DNA of 64,000 nucleotides from Gracilaria domingensis (GCA_022539475.1 VCMS01000127.1:104807-168806); one strand, 5' to 3'. Shown: positions 42,583 through 52,625, counted from the stretch's first letter. A program made the numbers and translations. The notes: a model not told the origin generated them from the letters alone.

Positions 42583-45324
42583 CTACAAACATTCAAGAAC
42601 ATCTGGCTCTAGCAACCCTCCGAACTCAATACACTTGAGCTTTTTGAAGTTTGCGCGACTCAATCCAATAATACTGTTGTTATCTATCCATACCAAACAA
42701 CCTGAACCATACGAGCATACTAGTGCTCTGTTTCCTTGTTCAAACTGAACAGATCCACCGTGCCACATGTTATCCGCTTCAGAGAGGAAGAGAACTCTCC
42801 GTCTTCTTCGGAGTGGTGCAAGTTCGATGGACTGCAGCTGCTGAACAACACACTTGAGCTCCTCGGGTGAGAAATCGCCACCTTGGCTCGTTGTCAGTGC
42901 AGATGTCTCAACTCTTGCCCCCAGAACCGCGGCGGCAACATTGGCAGAAATGATCTTGGCGTTTTGCAACGGCAGTATACTACCCTGTCGCGGGGAAACA
43001 CCAAGCCGACAAAATACGTCCTTCCACGTTTGAATATACGGCCATGCCTCACGAGATTTGAAGGTACAAAACAAAAACCCTGATTCTTGAAGCCCAAGCT
43101 CCTTCACTTCCCGATCCATTCGTCGCTGAGTACCTCGATGAAGTAGCCCACAGGATACGTTTTCCTCAATTCTGCATTGCCGAAAGTTCTCAAGCAACTC
43201 ACATGGGCCTAAGCTCTCGTAGCTTGCATCAAGGCGCTCCATCAAAGTGTCCAGTTTCTCTTTTGAAGTTGATATGTGGAAATGATTAAGCAGGTTCTTT
43301 ACGATGTCTTCGTCAGTTAGATCATGACCTACACGTTCATACAGATCATCAAGATCGACTTTCTTGTCACAGAACTCTTCGGACATTGAGATCATGCCTT
43401 TGAAAGCGTTTTTCTTTCTTTCACAACCGCCTTTCACAACTGCATCCATTTCGACTATGACGGCTCGCCTTAAGTTGTCAACTAGTTTGTCTTCTGCATC
43501 AGTTTCCCACTCATCGTCAGGGTCTTTTGTGTCATTGCTCAGCTCGGCGTGGGGGCTCCCGCCCTCTCTGACTCTTGGTATATCTCTTGAACTTGAGAAT
43601 TCTCCATGAGGAGATGTCGACATAACAGCTGACTGGCCGTCAACCGTGTTGGCCGTCATGTCATGAACTCCCTCCTCCTCAATAGGACCGGGATCGATAT
43701 TCACCGGTTTCAAGATTTCTTGGGATCGACCACGGCTTCGACTTTGTTTCTGCTCATATTCAGAAAGTAAATGCCTTGCGTAAGAAAGTGCTTGCTTAGG
43801 CTTGGCACCGAGTCCTGAGCGAGAAGCTTTAACCGTTGCCTCTAATGGAGCTGAGCAGCCGTCCTCTCGAGCGCCGAGGCGTCCCTTGAATCCCATCTTC
43901 TTCATGACTTTCATCGCATACGGTTCCGGAGCTTGAGATTTGGTCAGGGTTCGAGTCTTGGGGCGTTTACCATTTCTTTGGAGTGTAGTAGCATCCAAAA
44001 ATGCTTGAGCCCGTGGTCGTTTATTGATGGCCTGACAAAACTTCATTGCCATCTCCCTCTCTTTCTCGAAGGGACAAGGCGTTTTCTCAGGTTCGGGCGC
44101 AACTTGGACGGCCTGGGTGGAGTTTTCACCATCTTTTCGCATTTCATCGTTTGAAGGGTTACAGACGCCGTTTTCTTTCACGGCATTATCACCAATCTCG
44201 TCATCCAGGTCCCCTTGCAGAAGTCGCAAAAGTTCCTTATCCCGGATTTTTTCAAGGTCCTCCTTCTCTTGTGGTTTCGGATTCTGTTCAGCATTGTTTT
44301 CCGATTCCGATGGGGGAGGAGAAGGCGCTACGGAACTAGTGTCTGTTTCAGACGGCAGGGAATCATCATCACTTTGGGCCATATTCACAACTTGCTGTAT
44401 GTAGGCACTCTTTTGAAAACGATCCCCGACCTTGGACAACATTGCTTCGGCCTCCGATCTTCTCGCTTCTATTTCAGCTGCGGTAGCTGGTAAAGGCATG
44501 GGCAGGTTATTCTCTTCATCAAAAACCCTTGTTTTCGACGGTTGACTGTGTGCTCGTTCCTCATCCTGCGGAGTAGTACTTGAGTCGGGCAATAAATTTG
44601 GGGGGTCGCTGGCTGTAACAATGTCATCGTCGGAAGTAGTAGCCCAATATAGAAAATCAACCATGGAGTCCTTTTGACTGGAAGAAGCATTTCTGGCTTG
44701 TTTTCGTTTTGAAGATTGTGTTGGGCGGTGATCACCAGTCCGATAAACTTTCAAGAGCGTACCGCGATAGTACCTAGATAACAACTGTTTTGGAGTACGC
44801 AAAAGCTTGAGTTCGCGATCTCCAGCAGGTGGTTGTAGATAAGGGGAATAGGCTACTAGACCACGATTGATACGAGACCACGTTGGCACAGGTTGTGGTT
44901 TACCATGTGAACTGAGATACTGCATTTGCAAAGTAGTGGCCTTGACGCGTCGATAGTGGGCTTGCTTCAGATGCTGAGGAAGACCCGCTTCTGGTGCACT
45001 GCCCGCTTCCACCTCATGGACAACTTCTGACGGACGAGGAAGACACTTTAAAGCAGCGAGATTCTCCTTCGTGCGATCCAGCGTAGGAATTACCGGTTGG
45101 GAGTCAGACTCTTCTTCTGACAAGGTGGCTGGAATGGGATTCCTCCTAAGACTCTTTTCTCGTCGTTTGTTCCATCGGACAGTGCGGGCCGTGACGGCAG
45201 TGTGGGAGGGTCTTCGGCGTTTGCGAATATTTCGTGACGACGCCAAATGCTTTAGGACAGCGGGGCAATCACTGACCGACGCTTCACACAGAGAGATCGT
45301 ACCAGCTGTGGTTTTTTCATTCAT
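42583..45324 (-). CDS. G-patch domain protein
   Basis: 913 residues from the first ATG in frame. A basic N-terminus ('RKRRRPSHTAVTARTVRWNK') and a long disordered acidic/Ser region precede a G-patch near the middle ('PYAMKVMKKMGFKGRLGA' then 'SGLGAKPKQALSYARHLL'). The C-terminal 350 residues hold a predicted helical part ('DLDDLYERVGHDLTDEDIVK', 'LLENFRQCRIEEN') and a last block with Trp and Tyr ('FCTFKSREAWPYIQTWKDVF') that may be folded. G-patches recruit and activate DEAH RNA helicases in splicing and ribosome assembly. The exact family is not recognised. Confidence 0.65.
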   Translation of the reverse strand: MNEKTTAGTISLCEASVSDCPAVLKHLASSRNIRKRRRPSHTAVTARTVRWNKRREKSLRRNPIPATLSEEESDSQPVIPTLDRTKENLAALKCLPRPSEVVHEVEAGSAPEAGLPQHLKQAHYRRVKATTLQMQYLSSHGKPQPVPTWSRINRGLVAYSPYLQPPAGDRELKLLRTPKQLLSRYYRGTLLKVYRTGDHRPTQSSKRKQARNASSSQKDSMVDFLYWATTSDDDIVTASDPPNLLPDSSTTPQDEERAHSQPSKTRVFDEENNLPMPLPATAAEIEARRSEAEAMLSKVGDRFQKSAYIQQVVNMAQSDDDSLPSETDTSSVAPSPPPSESENNAEQNPKPQEKEDLEKIRDKELLRLLQGDLDDEIGDNAVKENGVCNPSNDEMRKDGENSTQAVQVAPEPEKTPCPFEKEREMAMKFCQAINKRPRAQAFLDATTLQRNGKRPKTRTLTKSQAPEPYAMKVMKKMGFKGRLGAREDGCSAPLEATVKASRSGLGAKPKQALSYARHLLSEYEQKQSRSRGRSQEILKPVNIDPGPIEEEGVHDMTANTVDGQSAVMSTSPHGEFSSSRDIPRVREGGSPHAELSNDTKDPDDEWETDAEDKLVDNLRRAVIVEMDAVVKGGCERKKNAFKGMISMSEEFCDKKVDLDDLYERVGHDLTDEDIVKNLLNHFHISTSKEKLDTLMERLDASYESLGPCELLENFRQCRIEENVSCGLLHRGTQRRMDREVKELGLQESGFLFCTFKSREAWPYIQTWKDVFCRLGVSPRQGSILPLQNAKIISANVAAAVLGARVETSALTTSQGGDFSPEELKCVVQQLQSIELAPLRRRRRVLFLSEADNMWHGGSVQFEQGNRALVCSYGSGCLVWIDNNSIIGLSRANFKKLKCIEFGGLLEPDVLECL

Positions 45325-46078
45325 GGTTGCGCAGCGTAAATGAGATTTGAGCCAAGGAGCCGCGTGGCAATTGAATAGAAATGATGGGAGAGGCGAACTA
45401 AAGGTCACCAACGAATTCGAAGAAAAGTAGCGTTCTGTGCGATGGGATGGCAGTCAGAACCGCGGACGGAGTGAGAAGCACTAGGGAGCGCAGATCAGCA
45501 GAGTGCGACATGTGAAAACCTCACAACTGCATCGAGAGAGAGAGCATCCCGCCTCACACGCAGCGCAAGGAACTCAGAGACGCGAAGAAAAAGCAACCTC
45601 CAAGTAGAAGATATACTATCTCCGCCAGTGTCGTTTTCACTCTGCAAGAAAGCTGTGTGCGTGCTTCATGACGTCAAGCAGAGAAACTGGTGTTACTTGC
45701 GTGGAGAGCGACGTTTTTTCTGGGCGTTACGAACCACGGGAGTTGAAGACTGGCCCTCCTTTCGGCCGGTCGAAGAAGTGCAGCGGGGGCCTCTTGCACA
45801 GGCACAGGCTCATAGTGGTAGACTGATCCCGTCCAATAGCGGAGCGACACGTTGTGTTCAAGCTGGTTGAACCCACGATCGTGACGTAGACCGCCAGCGC
45901 GCACACGACTGACGTTGAACCCTGGATCGATGCCGTGTCACGGAACGTGACCGTGTCGTCGCCAGCGTGACCACTCGGTGATGCTTCATTTGGATATGCT
46001 TCGCTGTTTCGTCGTCGCCTCGGCGTCGCAACACATCTACGCTGTAGATTCTACAGCGACCCTCCTCCCCAATCGACA
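45325..46078. other. Divergent promoter region
   Basis: About 750 bp between the G-patch and mitochondrial RRM gene starts. No gene is seen. Short frames on both strands are uninformative. Confidence 0.4.
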
Positions 46079-46753
46079 ATGTCGTTCGCTACGCGCTGCT
46101 CACAGCTGCGTCTTTGGCAGCAACCGCTGCAATCTGCCGTCCGCCACTTCACCACTGGAACTGCCACCCTTTCTCCGAAACAATATGTGAGAATTGCCGG
46201 TCCGTCCTGTTATGCCTCGTCTAGCGACATTGTCAACTTTCTGAACGAGCAGTCTATTCATGTGAACAAGTCTGTGGGCTCTTTGGTACAAGGCCAGTCG
46301 GATATTTACCAGAATCATTCCGTATGGGTCTATAACGCAGACAACCAGGCCAATGCCGAACAAATTGTGTCCAAGATCTCCGGAAAGGTGCTCGGTTTGA
46401 AGCTCATCAGAGCCGCCGCCATCGATCAGAAGATCGTTAATTCGATGCTCAATGTTCAAGAACGCCCGGGATCTGGTCGAGTCACTTTGAGAAAGCGACT
46501 GAATTTAATTGCTCCAGCGCCAGATGAGAGAGGTCGTACGTTGCTGGCTTCCAACTTGCCTCACCTGTTGCAACCGAGGCATCTCTGGAGTTTCTTTTCC
46601 AATTATGAAGTCGTTGACGTCAAGCATCTACGGAGGTCTGGCGTGGCTTGCGTCATCTTCTCGTCGCAAAAGGAAGCTGAACGCGCTTTGCGCGAGAGAG
46701 CCAACCTTCACCTGCATGGAAAGCAAATTGTTTACCTCAAAATGCACCAATAA
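46079..46753 (+). CDS. Probable mitochondrial RRM protein
   Basis: 224 residues, single exon. The N-terminus ('MSFATRCSQLRLWQQPLQSA' then 'VRHFTTG') is rich in Arg, Ser and Gln without acids, a typical mitochondrial presequence. A C-terminal RRM-like fold is suggested by 'RTLLASNLPHLLQPRHLWSF', 'YEVVDVKHLRRSGVACVIF' and 'AERALRERANLHLHGKQIVY'. The middle part may be a second degenerate RRM ('YVRIAGPSCYASSSDIVNFL'). RNA processing or translation in mitochondria is inferred. No nearby gene supports a specific pathway. Confidence 0.6.
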   Translation: MSFATRCSQLRLWQQPLQSAVRHFTTGTATLSPKQYVRIAGPSCYASSSDIVNFLNEQSIHVNKSVGSLVQGQSDIYQNHSVWVYNADNQANAEQIVSKISGKVLGLKLIRAAAIDQKIVNSMLNVQERPGSGRVTLRKRLNLIAPAPDERGRTLLASNLPHLLQPRHLWSFFSNYEVVDVKHLRRSGVACVIFSSQKEAERALRERANLHLHGKQIVYLKMHQ

Positions 46754-47455
46754 CGCTTTTCACCTACACAGGTTAATCGTTACAGTACGCCATCCTTCCG
46801 TATCAGATTCGTTTTTGTTGTGCAAATCCACCAAGGGCTTCAAAGTTCTTCGCTGTGTATGTGTGTGCGGGTGTCCATGTGTTTAATGCTGCGCATGTTT
46901 TCTCTGAGAGCTTCAGATGTGATGATCGCGTGCGCATTCCGCTGGCTTTGTTCGAGTCAATTGCTCTGAAGACGCTTAGGTTAGAACGTAGTCGGCAAAT
47001 GGACATTGTATTCTCTCCCCAGCTACACCTTGTAGACGAGAGCAAGGCAAGGGAACGTTCTCAGGGGTATTATACTGGTGGTCGTATATCCACCGGATCG
47101 GAAATTACGTCGAATGTTGCCCCTCTATCCTATGCTTCGCCGTACAACCTCCTCTGAATTGATTACTCTTGTAAATGAAGCTATGAAACCAAGTTCGCTT
47201 TGTCTTGCTGCTGACGCTTTTGCGTTGCCGATTTGTGTGAGCATTTTCATCAAACATTTAGGCCCCAGAACAGAAAGGTGTAGAAAGATATGAGGCATTG
47301 CAGCGCTTTCTCTAGCTTGCCAACGCTGGTCCTTTTTCGAGGACACAATTCCTTATTCACTTCGCACTAGTTCCAACGCGGAGCGAAAGAAATCGGGAGC
47401 ATACAACCATACTTAGTACGAGGGGAAGTCTCTGATTCGGGAATAGTTCAGATGA
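46754..47455. other. Convergent intergenic gap
   Basis: About 700 bp between the 3' ends of the RRM and APC10 genes; nothing recognised. Confidence 0.4.
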
Positions 47456-48340
47456 TTATCGTATGGTTTCGTACATCTGGAATTCTGTTGATGTGAAACG
47501 AGATGTCCCGCTAGATAGCTGACTCTTCGGTCCTAAAACTCTGACCATTCTGACGTGGGAATCCCTTCCATTAAGGTGATTCGAAACGATGAAAATCTGA
47601 ATCATATGTGCCTTTGTCACAGATCGATCTTTCATGGCCTCGAATTCCCCATTTATGTCCCTCTCTGCTTTCTTCTGCTTTTCGTCAAGCATTGCTTGTC
47701 TGGCTACTAGTCTTTCCGTCCGTCGTCTATGACGTTCTACACGCCTGACCTGAACGCGCTCACGTTCTGCCGGCCTCATATCTTCACGTTCAACTTCGCT
47801 TTCGTCATCGCTACATTCATCGTGTACATCGGTTTGGTCACCCATTGGAATCACGACCCATCCCTTTGGCATCCGAATCTTGCGTGATTCCTTGACCTTT
47901 TGCAGATCCTGAAAGTTTGATCCTGCCATGATGGATATAAATGCTGGAGTGTAACTCTCGTCCGCGTCGTAGTTCAGGTACAAATGAATCTCAGAAATCT
48001 TGACTTTTGACGAGAAGTGGGCTGTAATTGAATGAGGTTGGAGGCCGTCAGACTGCCAATAGGTATTGGGATCCCCGTCCAGTAGCTGCTCTACTCCATT
48101 GCCTGGTTTTGCTGTGCTTACCGTCCATACGGCCTGATGAGTCAAATCTCGCAACCCGTCATCTATATCACCCTCGTCGTATCGTTTGTCTGAGGTGATG
48201 TTGGTCTCATAATTTGGGAGATGTGCATTTACCGGCGCATGCAATCCACGAAGGCGAAGCTCTAAGCTTTCAAGTGCCTGGATAGTTTGCTGACTGTCAG
48301 CAAACCATTCGTCCTGTGCGTGAGGTACCGCATGGTACAT
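47456..48340 (-). CDS. APC10: Anaphase-promoting complex subunit APC10/DOC1 with an insertion
   Basis: 294 residues. The DOC domain is clear: 'AVWTVSTAKPGNGVEQLLDG', 'TYWQSDGLQPHSITAHFSSK', 'LYLNYDADESYTPAFISIM', 'GWVVIP', then 'MIQIFIVSNHLNGRDSHVRM' and the C-terminal 'FQMYETIR'. The final IR dipeptide is the docking motif for APC3/Cdc27. APC10 is the co-receptor for D-box degrons in the APC/C ubiquitin ligase. Between 'VVIPMGDQTD' and 'KAHMIQIF' lies an insertion of about 75 residues, first acidic, then Arg/Glu-rich and probably helical, in a loop that is short in most relatives. The open frame shows no splice signs there. Confidence 0.92.
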   Translation of the reverse strand: MYHAVPHAQDEWFADSQQTIQALESLELRLRGLHAPVNAHLPNYETNITSDKRYDEGDIDDGLRDLTHQAVWTVSTAKPGNGVEQLLDGDPNTYWQSDGLQPHSITAHFSSKVKISEIHLYLNYDADESYTPAFISIMAGSNFQDLQKVKESRKIRMPKGWVVIPMGDQTDVHDECSDDESEVEREDMRPAERERVQVRRVERHRRRTERLVARQAMLDEKQKKAERDINGEFEAMKDRSVTKAHMIQIFIVSNHLNGRDSHVRMVRVLGPKSQLSSGTSRFTSTEFQMYETIR

Positions 48341-48567
48341 TGCGGTTGACTTTTGCCGCAGATTTACCGTACAAAGACTTCGATAAGAGACAAAATAACA
48401 ATTCTCTCTTGGAGCATCACGCAGCGTGTCTTACGTCGGATTTCGGTACAAACTTCTGCTAAGAAGGTTCAATTCTCACTGGCAACGGCTTGCAGACTTT
48501 GACATGATACTGAAATGGCCTTCAGGATTTTGTGGCGGTTGCACCAAAGGAGATGTCCAAACGCCTT

Positions 48568-48630
48568 CTAATCATCAGTACCGGATGTCACAATGGATGT
48601 CACAATGTGACATCCGGTATTGATGATTAG
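48568..48630. repeat. Inverted repeat next to the Harbinger end
   Basis: Arms 48568-48590 and 48608-48630 are complementary over 23 nt with one mismatch, separated by 17 nt that repeat GGATGTCACAATG. The right arm ends at the inferred TTA target site and first base of the Harbinger end. Confidence 0.75.
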
Positions 48631-49796
48631 AGCACCCCTATCGGCCATGCCAAATAGTTAAAAAGCCACAGTTTCAGCATTGGCATGGCATTTTGCATCC
48701 CTATCGGACTAGCCAAAGCCAAATATTTTGGCATGCAAGCTATATCAACTGCCAAAACCGTTTCCATTTGGCAGTACGTTTAACATGCAAGCCAAATTGC
48801 AGAACGAATCACATTAACCCACGTCTCGTCTCTGTCACGTTGGCGCCAATTTGGCGCCAAGTCCAAAACGCAACCCCATGACATCATTTCAACACGAACG
48901 TGGTCCTGTGACTTCGTTCAGAGATGACCACAAGAGCACAAGAAATATTTCCAGCATGGGGGAGAAGACAAACGAAGTGTCTACCAGGGGCCCTAATTTC
49001 AATCCATCTGAAGATCTTGCGCTGGCACGTTCTTGGATATCAGCGTCACAGTCTGTTCTAGAGCAGAACGCGGATAAATTCTGAGAAAGTGTTCTCAAAG
49101 TATTCCAAAACCAACCAAAAAGCTGTCGCACACGTTCAGCAGTACGTTTGCAGTCGAGATGGATTACCGTTTCCAAACTTTTACAGAAGTATTTAGCGAC
49201 AAAAAAACTTTATCGTTCAGCTATTCCGTCCGAAGAGAGTGAAGAACAAACGTTACAAAACATAATGACACTGTATCGAAACAAAACCAAGTTCAAAGTC
49301 AAAGGGAAAGAGAAGCTACCGGGCCCTATTCGGTTTATTTCTGCGGTGAGACTGCTATCCACCTGTCCCAAATTCGCTACAGACATCGAAGGTAGTTCCA
49401 CTACTGCGCGTGGATATCGCCCAAATACTTTGAAGCGAGAAATTAGAGAAGTAGATTCAGAGGCGGAGGTCAAGTTGAACTGTACTAGAAATGTAGCAAT
49501 GGAGCACCCATCCTCACATTGCCCTCTGGGTGCGAAGAAACAAAAGCTAGAAAAGAAGATTGAACGCAACATTAGCAAGGCAGCAGCCAATTTAGACGAG
49601 ATGACGAAAACATTGAAGAGTTCAGCAATTTCGAAGAAACAGGCAGCATCGATCTCGCTACAACTGAAGATACAACAAAAGATGTCACTGGATCCCTTGG
49701 ATATGAACTACCGTTTGAATGAGCTGATGGAAAAGGCAGCCGTTCTGGGAGGTTTTCAAGGGAGCAAAGAGCACCAAAGGTCTGTGTCAGAACACC
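48627..49796 (+). mobile_element. Harbinger transposon, left part, truncated
   Basis: TTA (48627-48629) followed by GAGCACCCCTATCGGCC fits a Harbinger target site plus terminal repeat (plant relatives begin GAGCA). The next 230 bp are crowded with GCCAAA/TTTGGC words in both orientations, typical of subterminal transposase sites. A Myb/SANT-type ORF follows. From about 49,797 the sequence changes character and at 50,002 the LTR retrotransposon begins, so the right part is missing here. No matching right terminal repeat was found in the window. Confidence 0.65.
48840..48860. promoter_or_regulatory. Tandem TTGGCGCCAA palindromes
   Basis: Two perfect 10-bp palindromes at 48840-48849 and 48851-48860, just before the Harbinger Myb-like ORF. 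The word resembles an E2F site; it could equally be a transposase-binding repeat. Confidence 0.5.
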
Positions 49797-49936
49797 CGTG
49801 CACTGTACAATGTGGTATAGCCGATCGGTGCGAGCTGCTAGTGGGGAGCCCCGCGTGGGCTCGACCCGGCGGAGAAGTGAAACGCGTGACACCTAATAGG
49901 TCGGCAGCACCCACCGTTGCCTATAGTGCACGGTGA
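48878..49936 (+). pseudogene. Harbinger Myb/SANT-like DNA-binding ORF, stop codon inside
   Basis: One frame from the ATG at 48878 to 49936 is interrupted only by TGA at 49082-49084. The protein follows the plant Harbinger companion (Myb-like) layout: 'RGPNFNPSEDLALARSWISA' at the first helix, 'NADKF', then stop where relatives have Trp, then 'RLQSRWITVSKLLQKYL', and the downstream 'PLGAKKQKLEKK' (the NAM-associated 'RPxGxKxAK' type motif) with a coiled C-terminus. In this family the protein helps bring the separate DDE transposase to the ends. The last about 45 codons (after 49,797) belong to foreign sequence. The single premature stop implies recent loss of function. Confidence 0.7.
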
Positions 49937-50001
49937 CCAAGTGGTAAATACGCCTGCACTGGTGTGCGGCAGGCACGTATAACCCTCGAGGTCAGCAAAA
50001 C
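49797..50001. other. 205-bp segment of unknown origin between Harbinger and LTR
   Basis: Base usage and words such as GGTGACCAAGTGG resemble the neighbouring retrotransposon rather than Harbinger, but it is not part of the LTR repeat, whose second copy starts at TGTAG preceded by internal sequence. It may be a remnant of an older LTR element. The last five bases before the LTR are AAAAC, the candidate target duplication. Confidence 0.4.
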
Positions 50002-52625
50002 TGTAGTGCAACGCGATTGCGGGACTCCTTCGCTGATGCGATTCATAACATGCACGGCGATGCCGGGAGGTGGTGGCACACAGTATGAGTAACTGGTGAG
50101 ATCAGCCCATTCTTGGGTATACTTAATATTAGAATTAGTGTTATGAGGCGCACGGCTTAGCCGGTGGGTCACACACGTGTGGGAAGTTTGCACCCATTAG
50201 TTGGGGTATTTTAGATGTTTATTCTAGATATTTTCGCTACACCGCTTGACAGTGGGTTGGCACTCTACACTACTTAGTAGGTTGAGCTGCACCCATTGTC
50301 GGGGAAGTAAACGGACTAACCGAGTGTTCGGCTCTGATGTTTCACCCTTGGTGACCGATATCCTCCTCCCGGAGAGTCGGCACCTTGTGCAGGGCTCATC
50401 ATCCGCCTCGCGGCATCATTAACACCACTACCGCTTTCGCGTGTTTACTTTGTGTGTGTTTTCTTTATTTCTGTCCCTGTTATACAGGTAGCACTACTTG
50501 GTGTACCGGTGCATACCGTTCGTGGCTCGACACACTCGCGTGGGCTATTACCGCTCTCGCGTGTCATCGCCACACTCGTGGGTACCGCGTGCTACGCACG
50601 TGACGCTACTGCCGACTTGTGTCGTGTGTTCTCTACCGCTGGACGCTTCTTCTTCGCCGCTTCGCTCCCTCCATTACTTGGGAAGGGTCGACCCCGGTCT
50701 TACACCCGGCATTGCCGTGTCGTACCTGTGGGAGCGCTCTACTGCTGTGCTCGCCTCTTGAGAGAGGGTCTGAACGGCCTTTGCGTGTCTTTCCCCATCG
50801 CTGGGTTTTGCACAACAAAAACTATTACAGGACTACTAGACTTACCAATTGGTGACTGTAGAACCAAACTGGTGTCAAATCAGCCTAGTTGGTGCTTGAC
50901 TTTACCATTTGGTGTGGGAGGTTGGCGTCTCGGGGGTTTAGTACACCCGAGCGCCCCTCCGGCTCTCACAGGCCTAGTGCCACGTGGGCCACCGGGAGGT
51001 GCATTTGTGGTGCACCACCCCGGCCACATATCTACACTACCTAGTAATTATTAATTCTAAATTAACGAAAATAGACTAATTAGTCTTGTCCAAGCCTGCG
51101 CTTGCGCGTCCCACGTGGTACAATAGGCACACGTGCCCGGGAGCCCGTGACGTCACCACTTGGTCTTGTAGAGCCCCCGTTGATCTGACCGGGCTATACT
51201 ACATACAACCCTGTCGAAATGATTCTTCTTCGCCACATAGTGCGTTAGTCGGCAACACTTCTTCCTTCCAGTGGGATGAACCGACGCCGTCACGCTCACA
51301 GCAAGGAAACTCCAACGCCCTGAACACTTCATCACCTCGCACGTTAAGTCTCGTTACCAGGCAGATCATAGGCGAAGAAAATGCTGCGCGCGCGCAGCGC
51401 GCGCAACGGAGGCGACTTGATGTCTTGTAGGCTTCTAGAGGCTCCCTTGGATGTTTTCAGAAGAACAGAAAGTATTCTACTGACTTTCACCTCTCATAGA
51501 CCAGAGATGGTAGGAGAGTGATTCGGTAAGGCTTATATGCTCTTGTTCGCTGGTGACAACTGCGTTTCTGTCCACTAGTGCAAGTAAACCAGATGGAGAA
51601 TTCATTGTTTGCGTCATTTTTAACATTGTGTTTTGCGAAGGATGAGCATTCGCATTCGCCATTGTTGTCGAATCCTCCGCAAACTCTTCTACAATGCTGA
51701 TCGTGTCCCCGTTGGTATCAACCTCGTCTTTCAATTCACCTCTTGTTTCCATATGGACGAGCATATCGTGGATGATAAGACAGACTTGACTTATCAAGAT
51801 GAGAAGTTCGTCACTCCACTCATGCCGTTTGTGCCTTAGTATCTTAAACCGCCCCTGAAGTGCTCCAAAAAATCTTTCGATATCTTTTCGCGTAGACTCC
51901 TGTGCCTTTTTCATGTTATACTCTCTGTCATTCACGGGGCCATGATTTGGACCCACAAATATCGCCAAGTGTGGATAAATTCCGTCAACGAGAAAGTAAA
52001 AAAGACCTTCGCGGTGTACTCCATTCACTTCGTAGCCATTCGGGAGCGTCATTCTCCGTTTACCAGATAATATGTCAATGAAAAGAGGACTGTTATCAAC
52101 AAGGGTGATATCGTTGTTGGTGCCACATCCTTTCGCCAACCAATGCCAACAATAAAGAGTTTTATCACACAGTGCTTCGCAAGAAATTGTAGCTAGTTTT
52201 CCGTCTTTTGGGTTGTGATACTGTCCCTTCAGAGACTTCGGGCAATTCTTCCAATGCAGGTGCATGCAGTCAACGCAACCGACGCATCCTGGGAACCCAG
52301 CGGACGCGTACTCAGCTTCGATATTTTGCAATTCGTGTAATGTTGGTTCACGATTAAGATATGTACTACCGTATCGGCGACGTATCGTTTGCAGGACAAT
52401 GGTAAAGTATTGGCGTTGGCTTTCCGGAGACATGCGAACCATGTCGTCTAATTGTTCAAAGGACAAACCTGTTGCAAGTCTTCGTAGTGTTCCCAGTACT
52501 TTCTGGTGTGGTGTGTGACCTAAGCCTCCAGCGCCATTCTTTCTCTGCAGCAAACGGGGCTTTTCTCTAAGGAGATCATTGTACATAATATAATACATTT
52601 TGAGAGGTCGTGGAGATACACTACA
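50002..52625 (+). repeat. 5' LTR (end inferred)
   Basis: Starts TGTAGTG. The first 865 bp (to 50866) recur at 63136-64000. The right end cannot be proved because the second copy is cut by the window. CACTACA, the exact complement of the TGTAGTG start, lies at 52619-52625; taking it as the end gives a 2624-bp LTR and a 340-bp leader before gag, a normal leader length. This would put the Harbinger-type transposase inside the LTR. A shorter LTR with a 1.5-kb leader remains possible. Confidence 0.6.
51477..52598 (-). CDS. Harbinger-type DDE transposase (antisense to the retrotransposon)
   Basis: 373 residues from ATG. The DDE nuclease core is intact: 'GFPGCVGCVDCMHLHWKNCP' (first Asp in VDCMH), 'CGTNNDITLVDNSPLF' (second Asp in NNDI), 'DGIYPHLAIFVGPNHGP', and 'TRKDIERFFGALQGRFKILR' (catalytic Glu in DIER). 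A helical region before it ('VLGTLRRLATGLSFEQLDDM') matches the family's helix-turn-helix part. Plant and algal Harbinger transposases cut at TTA targets together with a Myb-like partner. The N-terminus is short by a few tens of residues against relatives, ending close to the inferred LTR border. No Harbinger terminal repeats flank it. The frame has no disruption, in contrast to the Myb-like ORF upstream. Confidence 0.85.
   Translation of the reverse strand: MYYIMYNDLLREKPRLLQRKNGAGGLGHTPHQKVLGTLRRLATGLSFEQLDDMVRMSPESQRQYFTIVLQTIRRRYGSTYLNREPTLHELQNIEAEYASAGFPGCVGCVDCMHLHWKNCPKSLKGQYHNPKDGKLATISCEALCDKTLYCWHWLAKGCGTNNDITLVDNSPLFIDILSGKRRMTLPNGYEVNGVHREGLFYFLVDGIYPHLAIFVGPNHGPVNDREYNMKKAQESTRKDIERFFGALQGRFKILRHKRHEWSDELLILISQVCLIIHDMLVHMETRGELKDEVDTNGDTISIVEEFAEDSTTMANANAHPSQNTMLKMTQTMNSPSGLLALVDRNAVVTSEQEHISLTESLSYHLWSMRGESQ

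Noticed and set aside
50385-51054. Open frames within the LTR (up to 200 codons)
   Set aside because: Overlapping frames in several phases without domains; the region is regulatory LTR sequence, and its conservation between copies only reflects the duplication.
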